64,000 nt of DNA. It comes from Bacteroidales bacterium. GTDB lineage: Bacteria; Bacteroidota; Bacteroidia; Bacteroidales; UBA10428. A program made the translations under genes and the position numbers. Positions 17,020 to 27,300 of this stretch are shown here, piece after piece. The stretch is from NCBI GenBank assembly GCA_016926235.1, contig JAFGOZ010000547.1:1-64000 (forward strand), given 5' to 3'. The notes beneath the pieces were generated by a model that worked only from the letters and a program-made list of their open reading frames with translations, was not told the DNA's origin and made no database searches. How positions within the stretch are numbered: the stretch's first letter is position 1; each line of letters begins with the position of its first letter.

Positions 17020-19095
17020 ATGAGCGAAGAAAAAAATAATAACGAGAGAGAACAAAGAAATAATCCTTCAGGATTCCAGGGGAAAAATAATCCAAAACCA
17101 AAATTTAATATGTTTTGGATCTATGGTATTATAGCTTTTGTCATTTTTGGGGTTTATTTTTTTAATAACGGAGGTGCCACACCTAAAGTTTCATGGACTG
17201 AATTTGAAAACAAAATGGTAGCTTCCGGAGATATTGAAAAAGTAGTAATAGTAAATGAGAAAACTGCTGAAATATACATTAAATCTTCAGCTCTTGACAA
17301 ATATAAAGAAAAACTCCCCAAGAACATTAATCCTCTGGGAGGTGTAAGTCCTCATTTTGAAATGGACCTGCCCCCGGTAGAAATGTATGCAGAGACCCTT
17401 AAGAAGATACAAATCCCTGATGAAAATGGTAACGCAACTACTGTTACATACGAAACACGCCAAAACTATATGCGTGATATTTTTGGACTTCTTTGGCCTA
17501 TTCTCCTTATTGTAATAATATGGATGGTGATTTTCAGAAGAATGAGTGGCGGAGCCGGAGGCGGAGGTGGAGCCAGCAATATTTTCAATGTTGGCAAGTC
17601 AAAAGCTAAACTTTTTGATAAAGAATCGAATGTAAAAACAGATTTTAGTGATGTGGCAGGCTTGGAAGAAGCAAAAATAGAAGTTATGGAAATTGTTGAA
17701 TTTTTAAAAAATCCTAAGAAATTCACCGAGTTGGGAGGTAAAATTCCTAAGGGTGCATTATTGGTGGGGCCTCCGGGTACAGGCAAAACCCTTTTGGCCA
17801 AAGCTGTGGCTGGTGAAGCCAATGTTCCATTCTTCTCCATGTCCGGATCTGACTTCGTCGAAATGTTTGTTGGTGTTGGAGCTTCAAGGGTAAGAGATTT
17901 ATTTAAACAAGCCAAAGAAAAAGCCCCGTGTATAGTATTTATTGACGAGATAGATGCCATAGGCCGCGCTAGAGGGAAAAACCCCAATATGGGAGCCAAT
18001 GACGAAAGAGAAAATACGCTCAACCAGTTACTTACAGAAATGGATGGATTTGGCACCAACGTAGGGGTTATTATTTTAGCTGCCACAAACCGCGCCGATA
18101 TTTTAGACAGGGCATTATTACGTGCAGGTAGGTTTGACCGCCAAATACATGTTGAGTTACCCGACCTCAATGAACGTAAAGAAATCTTTAAAGTACACTT
18201 AAAACCAATAAAACTCGAAAAAAAATTCGACATCGATTTTATGGCCAAGCAAACACCAGGATTTTCGGGTGCTGACATTGCTAATGTATGCAATGAAGCT
18301 GCCCTTATTGCAGCCAGAAAGAATAAAAAAATGGTTGAAAAACAAGATTTTCTTGATGCCGTTGACCGCATAATCGGAGGACTTGAACGCAAAAATAAAA
18401 TCATTTCTACTCTCGAAAAAAGAACCATCGCCTACCATGAAGCTGGACATGCAACCATAAGCTGGTTGCTTGAACATGCCAATCCTCTTGTCAAGGTTAC
18501 CATTATCCCACGTGGCAAAGCTCTTGGTGCAGCATGGTATTTGCCAGAAGAACGCCAGATCACTACCACTGAGCAAATGCTTGATGAGATGTGTTCGACT
18601 CTGGGTGGCAGAGCTTCTGAAGAAATAATGTTTAGCAGGGTTTCAACCGGTGCTTTAAATGATCTTGAACGAGTTACAAAACAAGCGTATGCTATGGTTA
18701 CATACTTTGGCATGAGCGATGAAATTGGCAATATTAGCTTCTATGATTCAAGCGGACAAAATGAATGGGCATTTAACCGACCCTATAGTGAAAAGACGGC
18801 AGAAATAATTGACAAAGAAGTAGCAGAACTCGTAGAAAAACAATATATAAGAGCCAAGGAAATATTGATAAAGAATAAAACAGGACTTACAAAACTGGCA
18901 GAACTACTTCTTGAAAAAGAAGTTATTTTCAGTGAGGATCTTGAACAAATATTCGGCCAACGAAAAGCATCGGTAAGTGAGGAAAAGCCGATGATCAAGT
19001 CTGGAAATGGGAACGGTAAAAAAAAGGATGTACAGAGTAGTGTCGAAAAAAACCCAGATGATGAAAATGAATCAACAGCCCCGGAGGAACTTTAA
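17020..19095 (+). CDS. ftsH: ATP-dependent zinc metalloprotease FtsH
   Basis: A 691-residue membrane AAA+ protease that removes damaged or short-lived membrane and cytoplasmic proteins. Two transmembrane segments (about 29-50 and 155-175) bracket a periplasmic domain. The AAA domain has Walker A GPPGTGKT (250-257), Walker B IVFIDEID, and the second region of homology with NRADILDRALLRAGRFDRQ. The zinc site is HEAGH (473-477). A Gly-rich linker follows TM2, and the C-terminal tail is a charged low-complexity extension. It heads a string with DUF2007, cdsA and psd. Confidence 0.98.
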   Translation: MSEEKNNNEREQRNNPSGFQGKNNPKPKFNMFWIYGIIAFVIFGVYFFNNGGATPKVSWTEFENKMVASGDIEKVVIVNEKTAEIYIKSSALDKYKEKLPKNINPLGGVSPHFEMDLPPVEMYAETLKKIQIPDENGNATTVTYETRQNYMRDIFGLLWPILLIVIIWMVIFRRMSGGAGGGGGASNIFNVGKSKAKLFDKESNVKTDFSDVAGLEEAKIEVMEIVEFLKNPKKFTELGGKIPKGALLVGPPGTGKTLLAKAVAGEANVPFFSMSGSDFVEMFVGVGASRVRDLFKQAKEKAPCIVFIDEIDAIGRARGKNPNMGANDERENTLNQLLTEMDGFGTNVGVIILAATNRADILDRALLRAGRFDRQIHVELPDLNERKEIFKVHLKPIKLEKKFDIDFMAKQTPGFSGADIANVCNEAALIAARKNKKMVEKQDFLDAVDRIIGGLERKNKIISTLEKRTIAYHEAGHATISWLLEHANPLVKVTIIPRGKALGAAWYLPEERQITTTEQMLDEMCSTLGGRASEEIMFSRVSTGALNDLERVTKQAYAMVTYFGMSDEIGNISFYDSSGQNEWAFNRPYSEKTAEIIDKEVAELVEKQYIRAKEILIKNKTGLTKLAELLLEKEVIFSEDLEQIFGQRKASVSEEKPMIKSGNGNGKKKDVQSSVEKNPDDENESTAPEEL

Positions 19096-19129
19096 AAATA
19101 GTGAAATAAACCCTAAATAATATTCAAAT

Positions 19130-19333
19130 ATGGAAGAAGGCTGGTCATTAGTTTACACCTTTGATAAATTACATCTAGCTGAAATGGCAATTGAAATGCT
19201 TGCAGATATTAATATCGAAGCAGTTCAAATAAATAAAAAAGACTCCATGTATAAATTCGGAGAAATTGAGATTTATGTCAGAGAAGAAGACATGGCAAAA
19301 GCAAAATCACTGATTAAAGAACTCGAAAGTTGA
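19130..19333 (+). CDS. DUF2007-like small protein
   Basis: A 67-residue acidic cytoplasmic protein with a beta-alpha-beta pattern (WSLVYTFDKLHLAEMAIEML, then IEAVQINKKDSMYKFGEIEIYV and a C-terminal helix) of the DUF2007 group, once named putative signal-transducing proteins. It lies between ftsH (34 bases) and cdsA (4-base TTGA overlap), which implies coupled expression. Function unknown; a PII-like ligand-binding fold has been suggested for relatives. Confidence 0.85.
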   Translation: MEEGWSLVYTFDKLHLAEMAIEMLADINIEAVQINKKDSMYKFGEIEIYVREEDMAKAKSLIKELES

Positions 19334-20139
19334 AAAATCTGTTAACAAGGGGTTTAACTGGCATATTCTTTGTGGCCATAATCATTGCTACATTACTTAA
19401 TCTCTACAGCACTTTATCACTCTTTCTTATCATAAGCTTTCTGGGAGTATACGAATTTTATACATTACTAAAAAAAGCAGGAAATACACCCTATTTCATT
19501 GCAGGCTTGATAATTTCTATTGTGCTATTCATTTGTACATCAATCCCAAACTATATTCCTGTGCCATTTCAATTGTATCTTGTAATCATTCCATTATTTA
19601 TTCTTTTTGGATTAAAGTTGCTGTTTTCTGAACGTGAACACCCCATAACAAATATATCTATAACAATCTTTCCAATTATATATGTAGTATTACCAACAGC
19701 ATTATTTGTCCGGATTCCTCTGCTTCTTGGTAGTGCTTATAGCCATCAAATACTCTGGGGATTTTTCATATTACTGTGGAGTTACGATACATTTGCATAT
19801 TTAACCGGGATTAGCCTTGGCAGGCATAAACTATTTGAAAGGATTTCTCCAAAAAAAACATGGGAAGGATTGATCGGAGGTGTTCTTTTTTCGCTTATAA
19901 GTGCCTGGTTAGTATCAAAATGGTTGCAACAAATTGGTCTTGTCCATTGGTTGGTAATTTCACTCATTATTTCAATTATCGGCACTTTAGGGGATTTAAC
20001 TGCCTCCATGATGAAACGCAGTCTTAACACAAAAGACAGCGGAACGATTTTCCCCGGACATGGTGGAATCATTGACAGATTTGATTCTTTTCTGTTTGCA
20101 GCACCAAGTGTTTACCTCTATTTAGCAATTTTATCATGA
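19330..20139 (+). CDS. cdsA: Phosphatidate cytidylyltransferase
   Basis: CdsA makes CDP-diacylglycerol, the precursor of all phospholipids, at the inner membrane. The 269-residue protein has about seven to eight transmembrane segments and the C-terminal family signature SMMKRSLNTKDSG followed by PGHGGIIDRFDS. The start is TTG at 19330, overlapping the TGA of the preceding gene, with no in-frame ATG nearby. Its stop overlaps the psd start as ATGA. CdsA and Psd catalyse steps of one pathway (CDP-DAG to PS to PE); a PssA gene is not in the window. Confidence 0.95.
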   Translation: MKNLLTRGLTGIFFVAIIIATLLNLYSTLSLFLIISFLGVYEFYTLLKKAGNTPYFIAGLIISIVLFICTSIPNYIPVPFQLYLVIIPLFILFGLKLLFSEREHPITNISITIFPIIYVVLPTALFVRIPLLLGSAYSHQILWGFFILLWSYDTFAYLTGISLGRHKLFERISPKKTWEGLIGGVLFSLISAWLVSKWLQQIGLVHWLVISLIISIIGTLGDLTASMMKRSLNTKDSGTIFPGHGGIIDRFDSFLFAAPSVYLYLAILS

Positions 20140-20792
20140 TAAAAATCCATAAAGAGGGTCAAAAAATTGTTTGCCTCACAACATCATTCATTTTGATATG
20201 TAATGTTTTGGTATTCCTGTTTATATACAGTTTTTATATATCAATCCCAGTCCTTGCATTATCTCTGGTAATATTAACATTGATATTTCGATTTTTCAGG
20301 AATCCTGACCGAACCATTACGCCAGACAATAAGTTCATTGTATCCCCGGCTGATGGCGTTGTTGTGACTATTGAAGAAACCGTCGAAGAAGAATATCTGA
20401 AAGACAAACGTATCCAGGTTTCTATTTTCATGTCCGTTCATGACGTACATCTCAATCGCTATCCTGTAAGTGGATCTGTAACCTATTGTAAATATCATGA
20501 AGGTCAATACTTGCTTGCCCGACATCCAAAATCATCTACACTAAATGAAAGGTCAACGGTTGTTATTAAAACTCCCAAAAGTATAGAGGTGCTTGTAAGG
20601 CAGATTGCCGGTGCAGTTGCACGGAGAGTCATCCCTTATTCAAAGGAAGGCTTTGAAGTCATCCAGGGCGATGAGTTAGGATTCATCAGGTTTGGTTCCA
20701 GAGTGGACCTGTTTCTTCCATTAGAAACAAAGATCAAAGTTAAACTGGGGCAAAAAGTAAAAGGGAATCTTTCAATTATTGGTGAATTTTAA
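20136..20792 (+). CDS. psd: Phosphatidylserine decarboxylase, short (archaeal-like) type
   Basis: A 218-residue Psd proenzyme converting phosphatidylserine to phosphatidylethanolamine. Two hydrophobic segments at 15-50 anchor it. The self-cleavage site that yields the pyruvoyl group is Gly187-Ser188 in RFGSRVD, the short-type equivalent of the LGST motif. Other signatures are VSPADGVV, FMSVHDVHLNRYP and RQIAGAVARR. Overlaps cdsA by four bases (ATGA), so the genes are translationally coupled. Confidence 0.95.
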   Translation: MIKIHKEGQKIVCLTTSFILICNVLVFLFIYSFYISIPVLALSLVILTLIFRFFRNPDRTITPDNKFIVSPADGVVVTIEETVEEEYLKDKRIQVSIFMSVHDVHLNRYPVSGSVTYCKYHEGQYLLARHPKSSTLNERSTVVIKTPKSIEVLVRQIAGAVARRVIPYSKEGFEVIQGDELGFIRFGSRVDLFLPLETKIKVKLGQKVKGNLSIIGEF

Positions 20793-20843
20793 AACCATCT
20801 CATTAAGATTTGGGTATCTTTACCTTTTCCTAATTTTTTCTTG

Positions 20844-21626
20844 ATGAATTATGTAAAACCTAAAAAGAGCCTCGGACAGCATTTTCTGGCAGACCATAAT
20901 ATTGCGCGTAAAATTGTTACCAGCCTTGAAGCAAAGAATGTTTCAACCATTTTAGAAATTGGCCCCGGTATGGGTGTCCTCACAAAGTATCTCCTGGAGA
21001 ATAAAGATTACACGACCTATGTAATAGAAATAGACAAGGAATCAGTTGAGTATCTCAGATCAAATTATCCTCAACTTGATAAAAAAATCATTGAAAGAGA
21101 CTTTCTGAAAATAAAACTACAAGATTACTTCTCATCACCAATTTGCTTAATAGGCAATCTCCCGTATAATATCTCCAGTCAGATTTTTTTTCGCATAATT
21201 GAACAACGGGATATGGTGAATGAAACCGTATGTATGATACAAAAAGAGGTTGCCGATCGGATTTTGTCTCCTCACGGAAATAAAAATTATGGAATTTTAA
21301 GTGTTTTTATGCAATGCTATTTTACAATCAGCCGATTGTTTAATGTAAAACCCAATGTGTTTATACCTCCGCCAAAGGTAGACTCTACGGTTTTAAGTAT
21401 AAAGCGCAATGAAAGGAAAGAACTGGGATGTGATGATGGAATGTTTGTCAGAATTGTAAAAGCCACATTTAATCAACGCCGAAAAACTATACGAAACTCA
21501 TTAAAAAGTATTTTCTTAACTTTACCGGAAGAAAATATATTCTTTATAAAAAGGCCGGAACAATTATGTGTGGATGATTTTATTCAATTAACAATTGACC
21601 TTGAAAATTATACATTGAAAGGATGA
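20844..21626 (+). CDS. rsmA: 16S rRNA dimethyladenosine transferase RsmA (KsgA)
   Basis: A 260-residue SAM-dependent enzyme that dimethylates two adenines near the 3' end of 16S rRNA. Motifs are KKSLGQHFL, the SAM loop LEIGPGMGVLTKYLL, the catalytic GNLPYNISSQI and the C-terminal FNQRRKTIRNSL. I chose the ATG at 20844; an in-frame TTG directly before it is the only upstream option. It is 51 bases after psd. The end overlaps the mgtE start by four bases. Confidence 0.96.
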   Translation: MNYVKPKKSLGQHFLADHNIARKIVTSLEAKNVSTILEIGPGMGVLTKYLLENKDYTTYVIEIDKESVEYLRSNYPQLDKKIIERDFLKIKLQDYFSSPICLIGNLPYNISSQIFFRIIEQRDMVNETVCMIQKEVADRILSPHGNKNYGILSVFMQCYFTISRLFNVKPNVFIPPPKVDSTVLSIKRNERKELGCDDGMFVRIVKATFNQRRKTIRNSLKSIFLTLPEENIFFIKRPEQLCVDDFIQLTIDLENYTLKG

Positions 21627-23008
21627 CAAAAAACGAAAAAATAGTAAATACAAGCTTTGAGATCACCAGAGAATACCTTGACAATCTTCATCAGATAATT
21701 GAAAACAAAAATGAAGAGGAATCAAAAAAAATACTTGCAGGCCTTCATGCAGCTGATATTGCTGAGATTTATAAAATTATTAGTACCGAAGAAGCAAAAT
21801 TCCTCTATTTCCTTCTGGACGGCGAAAAAGCCGCTGATGTAATATCCTATCTTGAAGAAGATGAAAGAGATCACTTTCTCAAGGTTATCCCGAGTAAAGT
21901 TATTGCTCAACAATTTATTGAGCATATGGACTCTGATGATGCGGCTGACATTATAGCTGACCTGTCAGATGAGAAAAAAGAAGAAGTATTATCCTTTATG
22001 GATGATATTGTTCAGGCCGGGGACATAGTTGACCTGCTTAATTACGATGAAAACACTGCAGGTGGTTTGATGGCCAAGGAAATGATCTCGGTGAATGAAA
22101 ACTGGGACATTAACACCTGCCTGAAAGAAATGCGTAAACAGGCAGAGGATGTGGATGAAGTATATTATGTATATGTTGTTGACGATGACCGGAAGTTAAA
22201 AGGTACATTATCATTAAAAAAGATGTTGCTGAAATCCAGTTCTTCAAAGGTAAAGAATATATACAACAAGGATGTCATAGCTGTAAAAACAGACACATCA
22301 TCTGAAGAAGTAGCCAACATCATGGATCGTTACGACCTTGTATCACTTCCCGTTATTGACTCATTAGGACGCCTTGTAGGCCGTATCACAATAGATGATG
22401 TGGTTGACCTGATACGAGAAGAAGCTGAAAAGGATTACCAGATGATATCAGGTATTACAGAAGATGTAGAAACCACAGATAAAGTCTTTTTACTTACCAG
22501 GGCTCGCCTTCCCTGGCTTGCTATAGGAATGATTGGAGGTATATTCAGTGCTAAAGTAATAAGCTTGTATGAATCTGACCTGAGAATATATCCTGAAATG
22601 GCCTTTTTCATTCCCCTGATAACAGCAATGGGAGGGAATGTTGGAGTTCAGTCTTCTGCAATAATTGTGCAAAGCATAGCAAATAAAACTCTTAGTTATA
22701 TAAGCCCTCTATCAAAATTAATGAAAGAATTGATGGTTGCACTAACGAATGGAATCATCCTATCCTCATTAATCTTCGCATATAATTTCTTTTTTAGTGA
22801 TTCCTACGCACTTACTTTTACTGTTAGCATTGCATTATTCTCAGTAATTATTTTTGCATCGATATTTGGCACGTTCATCCCTCTAACCCTTCACAGAATT
22901 AAAATTGATCCTGCACTGGCAACCGGGCCATTTATTACTACTTCCAACGATATTATAGGACTTGTAATTTATTTGTTAATTGGAAGGGCTTTTCATGGAG
23001 TATTTTAA
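21623..23008 (+). CDS. mgtE: Magnesium transporter MgtE
   Basis: A 461-residue Mg2+ channel. Cytoplasmic N domain (about 1-130, superhelical, with DSDDAADIIADLSDEKKEEVL), two CBS domains (about 140-270; NTAGGLMAKEMISV opens them) that gate the pore by sensing Mg2+, and five transmembrane helices (about 290-460) with the MGGNVGVQSSAIIVQ filter region and the PLTLHRIKIDPALATGPFITT signature. Overlaps rsmA by four bases. Convergent with the queuosine-precursor transporter, 2 bases apart. Confidence 0.95.
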   Translation: MTKNEKIVNTSFEITREYLDNLHQIIENKNEEESKKILAGLHAADIAEIYKIISTEEAKFLYFLLDGEKAADVISYLEEDERDHFLKVIPSKVIAQQFIEHMDSDDAADIIADLSDEKKEEVLSFMDDIVQAGDIVDLLNYDENTAGGLMAKEMISVNENWDINTCLKEMRKQAEDVDEVYYVYVVDDDRKLKGTLSLKKMLLKSSSSKVKNIYNKDVIAVKTDTSSEEVANIMDRYDLVSLPVIDSLGRLVGRITIDDVVDLIREEAEKDYQMISGITEDVETTDKVFLLTRARLPWLAIGMIGGIFSAKVISLYESDLRIYPEMAFFIPLITAMGGNVGVQSSAIIVQSIANKTLSYISPLSKLMKELMVALTNGIILSSLIFAYNFFFSDSYALTFTVSIALFSVIIFASIFGTFIPLTLHRIKIDPALATGPFITTSNDIIGLVIYLLIGRAFHGVF

Positions 23009-23010
23009 AT

Positions 23011-23853
23011 TTAATCCTCTTTTTTACTCCTTTGCATATTTTTTTGCTTATGCTCAGCATGGATTTCTTCATCCTCTTTTAATTCTTCCTTAAACTCCTT
23101 ATTTGGATCAATATTCAGGTATTTGCACAAAAATTTCACACCAATGTAGAAAGGAATCGTGTCAAGCAAAGCTGCTACCATTTTAAAAATGTAGGATGAT
23201 GCAATTAAGATAAGGATTGTATAAAATGTAGTTTCTCCCGGTCTGATATGTATGGCACTTTTTGCAAAAAAATATGTAATAGTAGTAACTGAAATGGAAT
23301 CTACAAGCTGACTGGTCAGTGTTGAACCATTATTTCTTAACCAAAGATGTTTCCCTTTGGTAAGTTTTCTAAAATAATGAAATATATATACGTCTACAAA
23401 CTGTGCTGTCAGATATGCAATCATAGAAGCTATTGTGGAAAGCTGATTCCATTTTCTGATCTGATAGAAGGTATGCATGGGATTATCCAAAGCGGGTAAT
23501 CCATCTGCACCCATAGCCGGAACTGGCGAAAGCTTCCCTCCCAGCCACAATATGAAAATAACCCAGGCATTCAGGAGAAAACCTACCCATACTATCTGAT
23601 TTGCACGTCTTCTGCCATAAAGCTCGCTTATAAAGTCTGTACAAAGGAAAGTAATTGGATATGGTAAAACCCCAACGAAAAGAATAAAGGGTATTTTACG
23701 CCCAAATATATCGAACGAAAGATCTATTTGCTTTGAAATACCAAGAATATTCAAAACAGCCAGTGTGCCAAGAAAAAATCCGGCAAGTACTATAAATACG
23801 GCTTCCCTTCTTATTGTATATTTGTCGTGCACATGTTCACCGTAATCAAACAT
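23011..23853 (-). CDS. Queuosine precursor transporter (YhhQ/VUT family)
   Basis: A 280-residue inner-membrane protein of the YhhQ family, which imports preQ0/preQ1 for queuosine tRNA modification. About six to seven transmembrane segments; family motifs are FLCTDFISELYGRRRANQIVW and the later LRNNGSTLTSQLVDSISVTTITYF. The C-terminal 30 residues are a charged tail (rich in Lys/Glu) longer than usual. ATG start. Monocistronic: its promoter would lie in the 455-base gap upstream. Confidence 0.88.
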   Translation of the reverse strand: MFDYGEHVHDKYTIRREAVFIVLAGFFLGTLAVLNILGISKQIDLSFDIFGRKIPFILFVGVLPYPITFLCTDFISELYGRRRANQIVWVGFLLNAWVIFILWLGGKLSPVPAMGADGLPALDNPMHTFYQIRKWNQLSTIASMIAYLTAQFVDVYIFHYFRKLTKGKHLWLRNNGSTLTSQLVDSISVTTITYFFAKSAIHIRPGETTFYTILILIASSYIFKMVAALLDTIPFYIGVKFLCKYLNIDPNKEFKEELKEDEEIHAEHKQKNMQRSKKED

Positions 23854-24308
23854 CCTTTAAGCATTTTGATATCAAATATAGAATTATAATTGATAATAAA
23901 CCAATTAAGCATTAATTTTTCATTGTATCTATTGATTTCTTTTGACAAATGCATCATTCGGAGGCACCAATGTTGTATTTCTTATGACACAGCACTTTCA
24001 AAAGAATGAATTTGCAGACTAGTGTCATGTCAGGTATGAACTTGCTATAAATTCATCCGATGACTCTGAGGTCAATTGCAAATATAAAGAGTCATCGGAT
24101 GAATAATACGTAACATTTTAGTATTGACATGACACTAATGCATAGCATATCTATATTTTCATAAATATTATATCTTCAAATATCTTTATTATGTCATCAA
24201 AAAAAAGTATTTCATCAGATTTTTACAATGTTTGTCAAGTATTTTTCTTAAATTGCTATACAATTGTTAACTTCAAGGCGAAGTTTAAAGACTAAAACCT
24301 ACTATTAA
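23854..24308. other. 455-base intergenic gap between divergent genes
   Basis: AT-rich gap between the divergent queuosine transporter and the first gene of the accessory array. It holds the palindromic element at 24021-24137. No open reading frame of note. The last 70 bases contain TTG and TATACAATTG sequences that could serve as the array's promoter, but the fit to consensus is poor. Confidence 0.7.
24021..24137. mobile_element. MITE-like palindromic element with flanking TA
   Basis: Outer inverted repeats TAGTGTCATGTCA (24021-24033) and its complement (24125-24137) enclose inner 17-base perfect inverted arms at about 24051-24067 and 24088-24104, with a 20-base loop. Excluding the outermost TA on each side, the termini GTGTCATGTCA are flanked by TA, as expected after insertion by IS630/Tc1-mariner-type transposases. 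At about 117 bases without a gene, it would need a transposase in trans. It could instead be a structured RNA or a transcription-regulating palindrome. Confidence 0.6.
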
Positions 24309-27300
24309 ATGCCCGGCATCAATCAAGGACTGCAAAAAACCTTCAATATTGAAGCAGGTGAAGGAAAACGTGTTTCATTATTAATTTTTCAATCATTTTT
24401 TATTGGCATATTTATAGGAATATTTGATGTTGGAGCCCATGGTATTTTCCTGAAGGTATATCCTGAAACAATGATTGCTAAGGCCTATTTAATATCGGGT
24501 ATTGCAGGTATACTTATTACATCATTATATACAAGTCTGCAAGGACGAATGAAATTTGCCAGATTAACTACTTTAAATCTTGTTTTTATTGCTATTATTA
24601 CTATTATCCTCCGACTGGGATTTAATCTTACAAATGAAAAACTTCTTGCCTTTACGCTCATCGTATTTATGGGGCCACTGAAAATCAATGCTATTGTAGG
24701 TTATAATGGTACAGTTGTACGTATGTTTTCGCTACGCCAGGGTAAGAGATTATTTGGACTCGTAGATTCAGGATTAATTCTTGGCTTAATAATTAGTGGT
24801 TACTCTGTATCCCTGCTGATGGGATATAATTTTGCAGTCGAAAACCTCTTTATTATCAGTGCAGTTAGCATACTCTGCGCCATGATCATCCAATTTATCA
24901 TTACACGGAGTTTTAACCTTGAAGTTGCGACCGGCGAAGAGAATAAGACAGAAGAAAAAACAGGTCTCCTGCCTTTACTAAAAAATAGATATATACGATT
25001 AATGGCTTTTTTCATTATCCTCTCCATGATGGTGTTATTCTTTTTACAATACTCATTTCTGGGAGTTCTGAAAAGCAACTATCCTGACAACAGAGAACTT
25101 ACTGTATTCCTAGGGGCCTTTATGTCAACATTATACGTATTCACGATACTTGTTAAAACCTTTGTTTACAGTAAATTCATTAAAGCATATGGTTTAAAGA
25201 GCACATTAATTATATCATCCATCGTATTGCTTTTATTTACCATAATTGCTGCCGTTATTGGATCATTCTTTGGCTTCACATCAGCAGCAGGAAGTTTTAC
25301 ATTCTTCTTCTTATTAATATCCCTAAGCAGACTTTTCGTACAAGCATTTAAGGATGGTTTTGAGGTGCCCTCTTTTAAGTTATTATATCAATCGCTACAT
25401 ATTAAAATTCGTCACATTGTACAAGCACGTATTGACGGGACAATCAATGAGTTTGCAACAGTATTTTCAGGAATTATGCTTACTGTGCTTATTTCCATTA
25501 GTTTTGTCAAACTTATTCATTTTACTTATGTTCTGGGAATAATCCTTTTAATATGGGCATTTGTTGCTTCACGGCTTTACAGGCAATACAGGAATGCATT
25601 GGAAAAATCATTGGCTGAAGCCCGAAATTTTAATAAAAATGACGAATACAAGGACATACACAATATATTATATAATAGCTTAAAGCTGGGATCGACTTCT
25701 GAAATAATAAAGACCCTACGATTTATTAAAATTACAGAACCTCAAATCTATGTAAATGCTTTGCTGCAAACATTAGGTAAAAAAGATAAAGACATCAATG
25801 AGTTTATACTTAAAGATCTATGGGAAAATAAACAATTAATATTTCCAGATATTCTTGAAGAAACGATCGATACAATAGATGAAGAAGACATAAAATCAAC
25901 TCTAAAAGAATTAACCAAGGGTATTGGAAACCAGAAAGGTATTAAAGATCAAAATAGGATTACCGAATTAGCAAAATCTCGGATGCCCGAGGAACGAATA
26001 CAGGCCATCCATTTAATGGTTAAATCCAAAGACAGAGCATTTATTTCCCAATTTAATATTTTGTTGAGAGATTTAAATGATAATGTAAGGAAAGCGGCTA
26101 TCATGTCTGCCCCACAAACCGGTTTCATTGAAACTATTCCTCTCCTGATAGAATATCTTTCATCAACAAATTATTACCCTTTTGCTTATGAAGCCATTGA
26201 ATCATTTAAGGATGATGCTATCGAACATTTGGAGCATGGCTTTTATAAAACCGGAATTGAAGATAAGGTAGTCCTTAGAATTGTAAGACTGATCAGCAAA
26301 ATAGGTAATGAAAGGGCTATTTCATTTCTATTAAGTAAAATAGACCATTATAACAGAGATATTGTATTGGAATGCGTTAATGGCCTGATCTCAAATAATT
26401 TTAAAACAAACGATCGCACACTCATCCCCGTTCAGCAGGCAATTTCTAAAAGCATTAGCATAGCTGCCTGGAATTTTTCCGCCCTCTGCAGTATTGATAC
26501 GATAGAAGTTGACCCCTATCTTACTGAAGCAATTAACGAAGAAATTAAAACCACAAATGACCTGCTTTTCGCTTTATTATCTCTTGCATATGATCCTCAG
26601 TCAATCATGCATGTAAGAGAGAACCTTGAAAGTGGTACTTCCGAGGGGATTGGATTTGCCATTGAATTGATGGATACTTTTATTGCAGAAGAATTGAAGC
26701 CAACCCTGTTTCCTCTGTTGGAGGATGCCCCATCCGGCGATAAAATAAGAAAACTTCAAAACGAATTTCCAATTGAAAAAATGGATACAGAAACCCTGTT
26801 ACTTTCTATAATAAACAGGGATTATAATTATATAAACAACTGGACCCGGTTATGCGCCATTGAAAACCTTGCAAATTTGGACTCGTATGAAGTAGATGAT
26901 GCAATCATTGCTATGCTATTCCATCCGGAAAAAATTTTGCATGACGCTGCAGCATTATTAATTCTTAATAAAAATGCGGAATTACTAAAACAAGTGCTGG
27001 AAAGGTTGCCTGTAACTGTTACGTCAGAGATTAAATACTCTATAGAAAATTGCCAAAAGAATCCATTTATCCTGCAATCAAACAAAGTTAAGTATCTAAA
27101 GCAGTTCAGGTTATTCAATGCATTAAATGGTAAAGACCTCGTATCTATGAGTCGTATTATTGAGGACTCATTCCTCAAACAGGACGATGAAATAATCTTA
27201 AATTCAGAAGATGACTATGCTGGACTTATAATGGTTCCTGATGGAGAAATTGAAATAGACATAAACGGACATACCAATAATATTGCAGAATTTCAGTGTT

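Noticed and set aside
17466..18428. 320-codon minus-strand open frame across ftsH
   Set aside because: It lies wholly inside ftsH on the other strand, its product is low-complexity Ser/Leu/Ile-rich, and ftsH has every catalytic motif in its own frame.
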